Below are positions 12,780 through 13,403 of a DNA stretch of 13,403 nucleotides, piece by piece (positions within the stretch are counted from its first letter, which is position 1; every line of letters starts with the position of its first letter). The position numbers and the translations under genes are program-made. The stretch comes from a bacterium (GTDB lineage Bacteria > UBP18 > UBA7526): contig DRGV01000011.1 in the NCBI GenBank assembly GCA_011049955.1, positions 1 through 13,403 on the forward strand, in the 5' to 3' direction. The notes beneath the pieces were generated by a model. The model saw only the letters and a program-made list of their open reading frames with translations, did not search any database and was not told the DNA's origin.

Positions 12780-13403
12780 ATTATTCGAAAGCGGGATTCT
12801 AATTCCTTCAGGATGGTCTCTGCGGTCTTGCCTAAGGATTCATGGATGACTACCTCTGCCTCTCTATCGTATCCGGTAACCATCTTATTCATGATGATCA
12901 GTTTTGCTCCGCCCTGTACCGGACGGTGCAGGGCTCCGCTCCCTAAGGCAACTGCTGGTAGGTCACTGGCTGGAGCAACGACTAAAGAGGAACCCAGGAC
13001 CAACATGAGGTCACACTTCCTTGCCGCATCCAATGATTTGCCGTATTCTTCAGGAGGGAGGTTATTCCCGAATAGAACGATATCCGGTTTGATTACCTTC
13101 TTACAATCGTCACATCTCGGGGGAAGTTCTCCCTCTTTTAACCTCTTCATAATTTCTTCCATTTTATACTTCCTTCCACACCCCATACAGGTTCCGGTTC
13201 TTAAGTGTCCATGGATCTCAAAGACATTCTTACTCCCTGCCTTCTGGTGTAATCCATCGATATTCTGGGTAATAACCGCTTTGAGTAATCCTTTCTTTTC
13301 CAAGATAGCAAGCATTCTATGGGCCAGATTTGGCTTGGCAGCCAAGAGCTCTCCGAACATAGCCATTCCATGCTTATACAAACCCTTAGGGTTTATCCTG
13401 AAG
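12776..13403 (-). CDS. Sir2-family NAD-dependent deacylase, N-terminus cut by window edge
   Basis: Sirtuins remove acyl groups from lysine using NAD+. The open frame runs off the right edge; the ATG and TTG codons near 13381 are internal, because the upstream codons (FRINPKG) continue the family sequence. Visible motifs: ITQNIDGLHQKAG (NAD site), FEIHGHLRTGTC with the catalytic His, a zinc site of CMGC and CDDC, KPDIVLFGNNLP, LGSSLVVAPASDLP and the C-terminal AKLIIMNK. About nine residues (spanning ALHRPVQGG) interrupt the usual run from DLPAVALGSG to AKLIIMN and are encoded by a GC-rich palindrome flanked by a 7-bp direct repeat; removing them restores a normal sirtuin. The insertion is in frame and the gene appears intact where visible. 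The stop overlaps the hisS promoter. Confidence 0.93.
   Translation of the reverse strand, partial: FRINPKGLYKHGMAMFGELLAAKPNLAHRMLAILEKKGLLKAVITQNIDGLHQKAGSKNVFEIHGHLRTGTCMGCGRKYKMEEIMKRLKEGELPPRCDDCKKVIKPDIVLFGNNLPPEEYGKSLDAARKCDLMLVLGSSLVVAPASDLPAVALGSGALHRPVQGGAKLIIMNKMVTGYDREAEVVIHESLGKTAETILKELESRFRII
12906..12939. repeat. 27-bp palindromic insertion with 7-bp flanking direct repeat inside the Sir2 gene
   Basis: GCTCCGC occurs at 12906-12912 and again at 12933-12939. Between and overlapping them lies an inverted repeat, 12911-12934: GCCCTGTACC and GGTGCAGGGC around a GGAC loop, ten pairs with one G-T. The offset between the direct repeats is 27 bp, nine codons, so the reading frame is kept. 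Confidence 0.8.

Overview
This 13.4 kb window is a bacterial chromosomal segment of middling GC in which every recognisable gene lies on the minus strand, so transcription runs from high to low coordinates. Two genes encode predicted lipoproteins, one with a LysM domain. Arg is coded mainly by AGA/AGG, and the intergenic spacers are packed with short, degenerate, low-complexity repeats. That combination suggests a deep-branching uncultivated bacterium, of the kind seen in Omnitrophota- or Aerophobota-like metagenome bins. This placement is an impression only; nothing in the window fixes the phylum.

In transcription order from the right edge: a Sir2-family deacylase cut by the window end; hisS behind a near-consensus sigma70 promoter; a NYN/LabA-like nuclease; aspS; a DUF2914 lipoprotein; a DUF4398/LysM lipoprotein; pgpH (7TM-HD cyclic-di-AMP phosphodiesterase); ybeY (rRNA-processing endoribonuclease); a fused DgkA kinase/PAP2 phosphatase; two consecutive CNNM/CorC-type membrane proteins; a DUF502 membrane protein; then ptsH (HPr) and the start of ptsI (Enzyme I), cut by the left edge.

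Functionally this is mostly core housekeeping: two aminoacyl-tRNA synthetases; the widely conserved pgpH-ybeY-dgkA-corC neighbourhood linking second-messenger turnover, ribosome maturation, lipid-carrier recycling and divalent cation transport; envelope lipoproteins; and the PTS phosphorelay pair. HPr carries both His15 and Ser46, which suggests regulation as well as sugar transport.

I found no defence, toxin, CRISPR or biosynthetic system. The unusual content is in DNA structure. A 61-bp unit carrying a hairpin, ribosome-binding site and start codon is repeated three times in front of the DUF502 gene. A nested, interleaved set of inverted repeats occupies the 640-1038 gap. A 27-bp palindromic insertion with a 7-bp flanking duplication sits in frame inside the Sir2 gene. 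Several genes take their stop codons from dispersed intergenic repeats, including two unrelated genes that end in the same 34-bp sequence.
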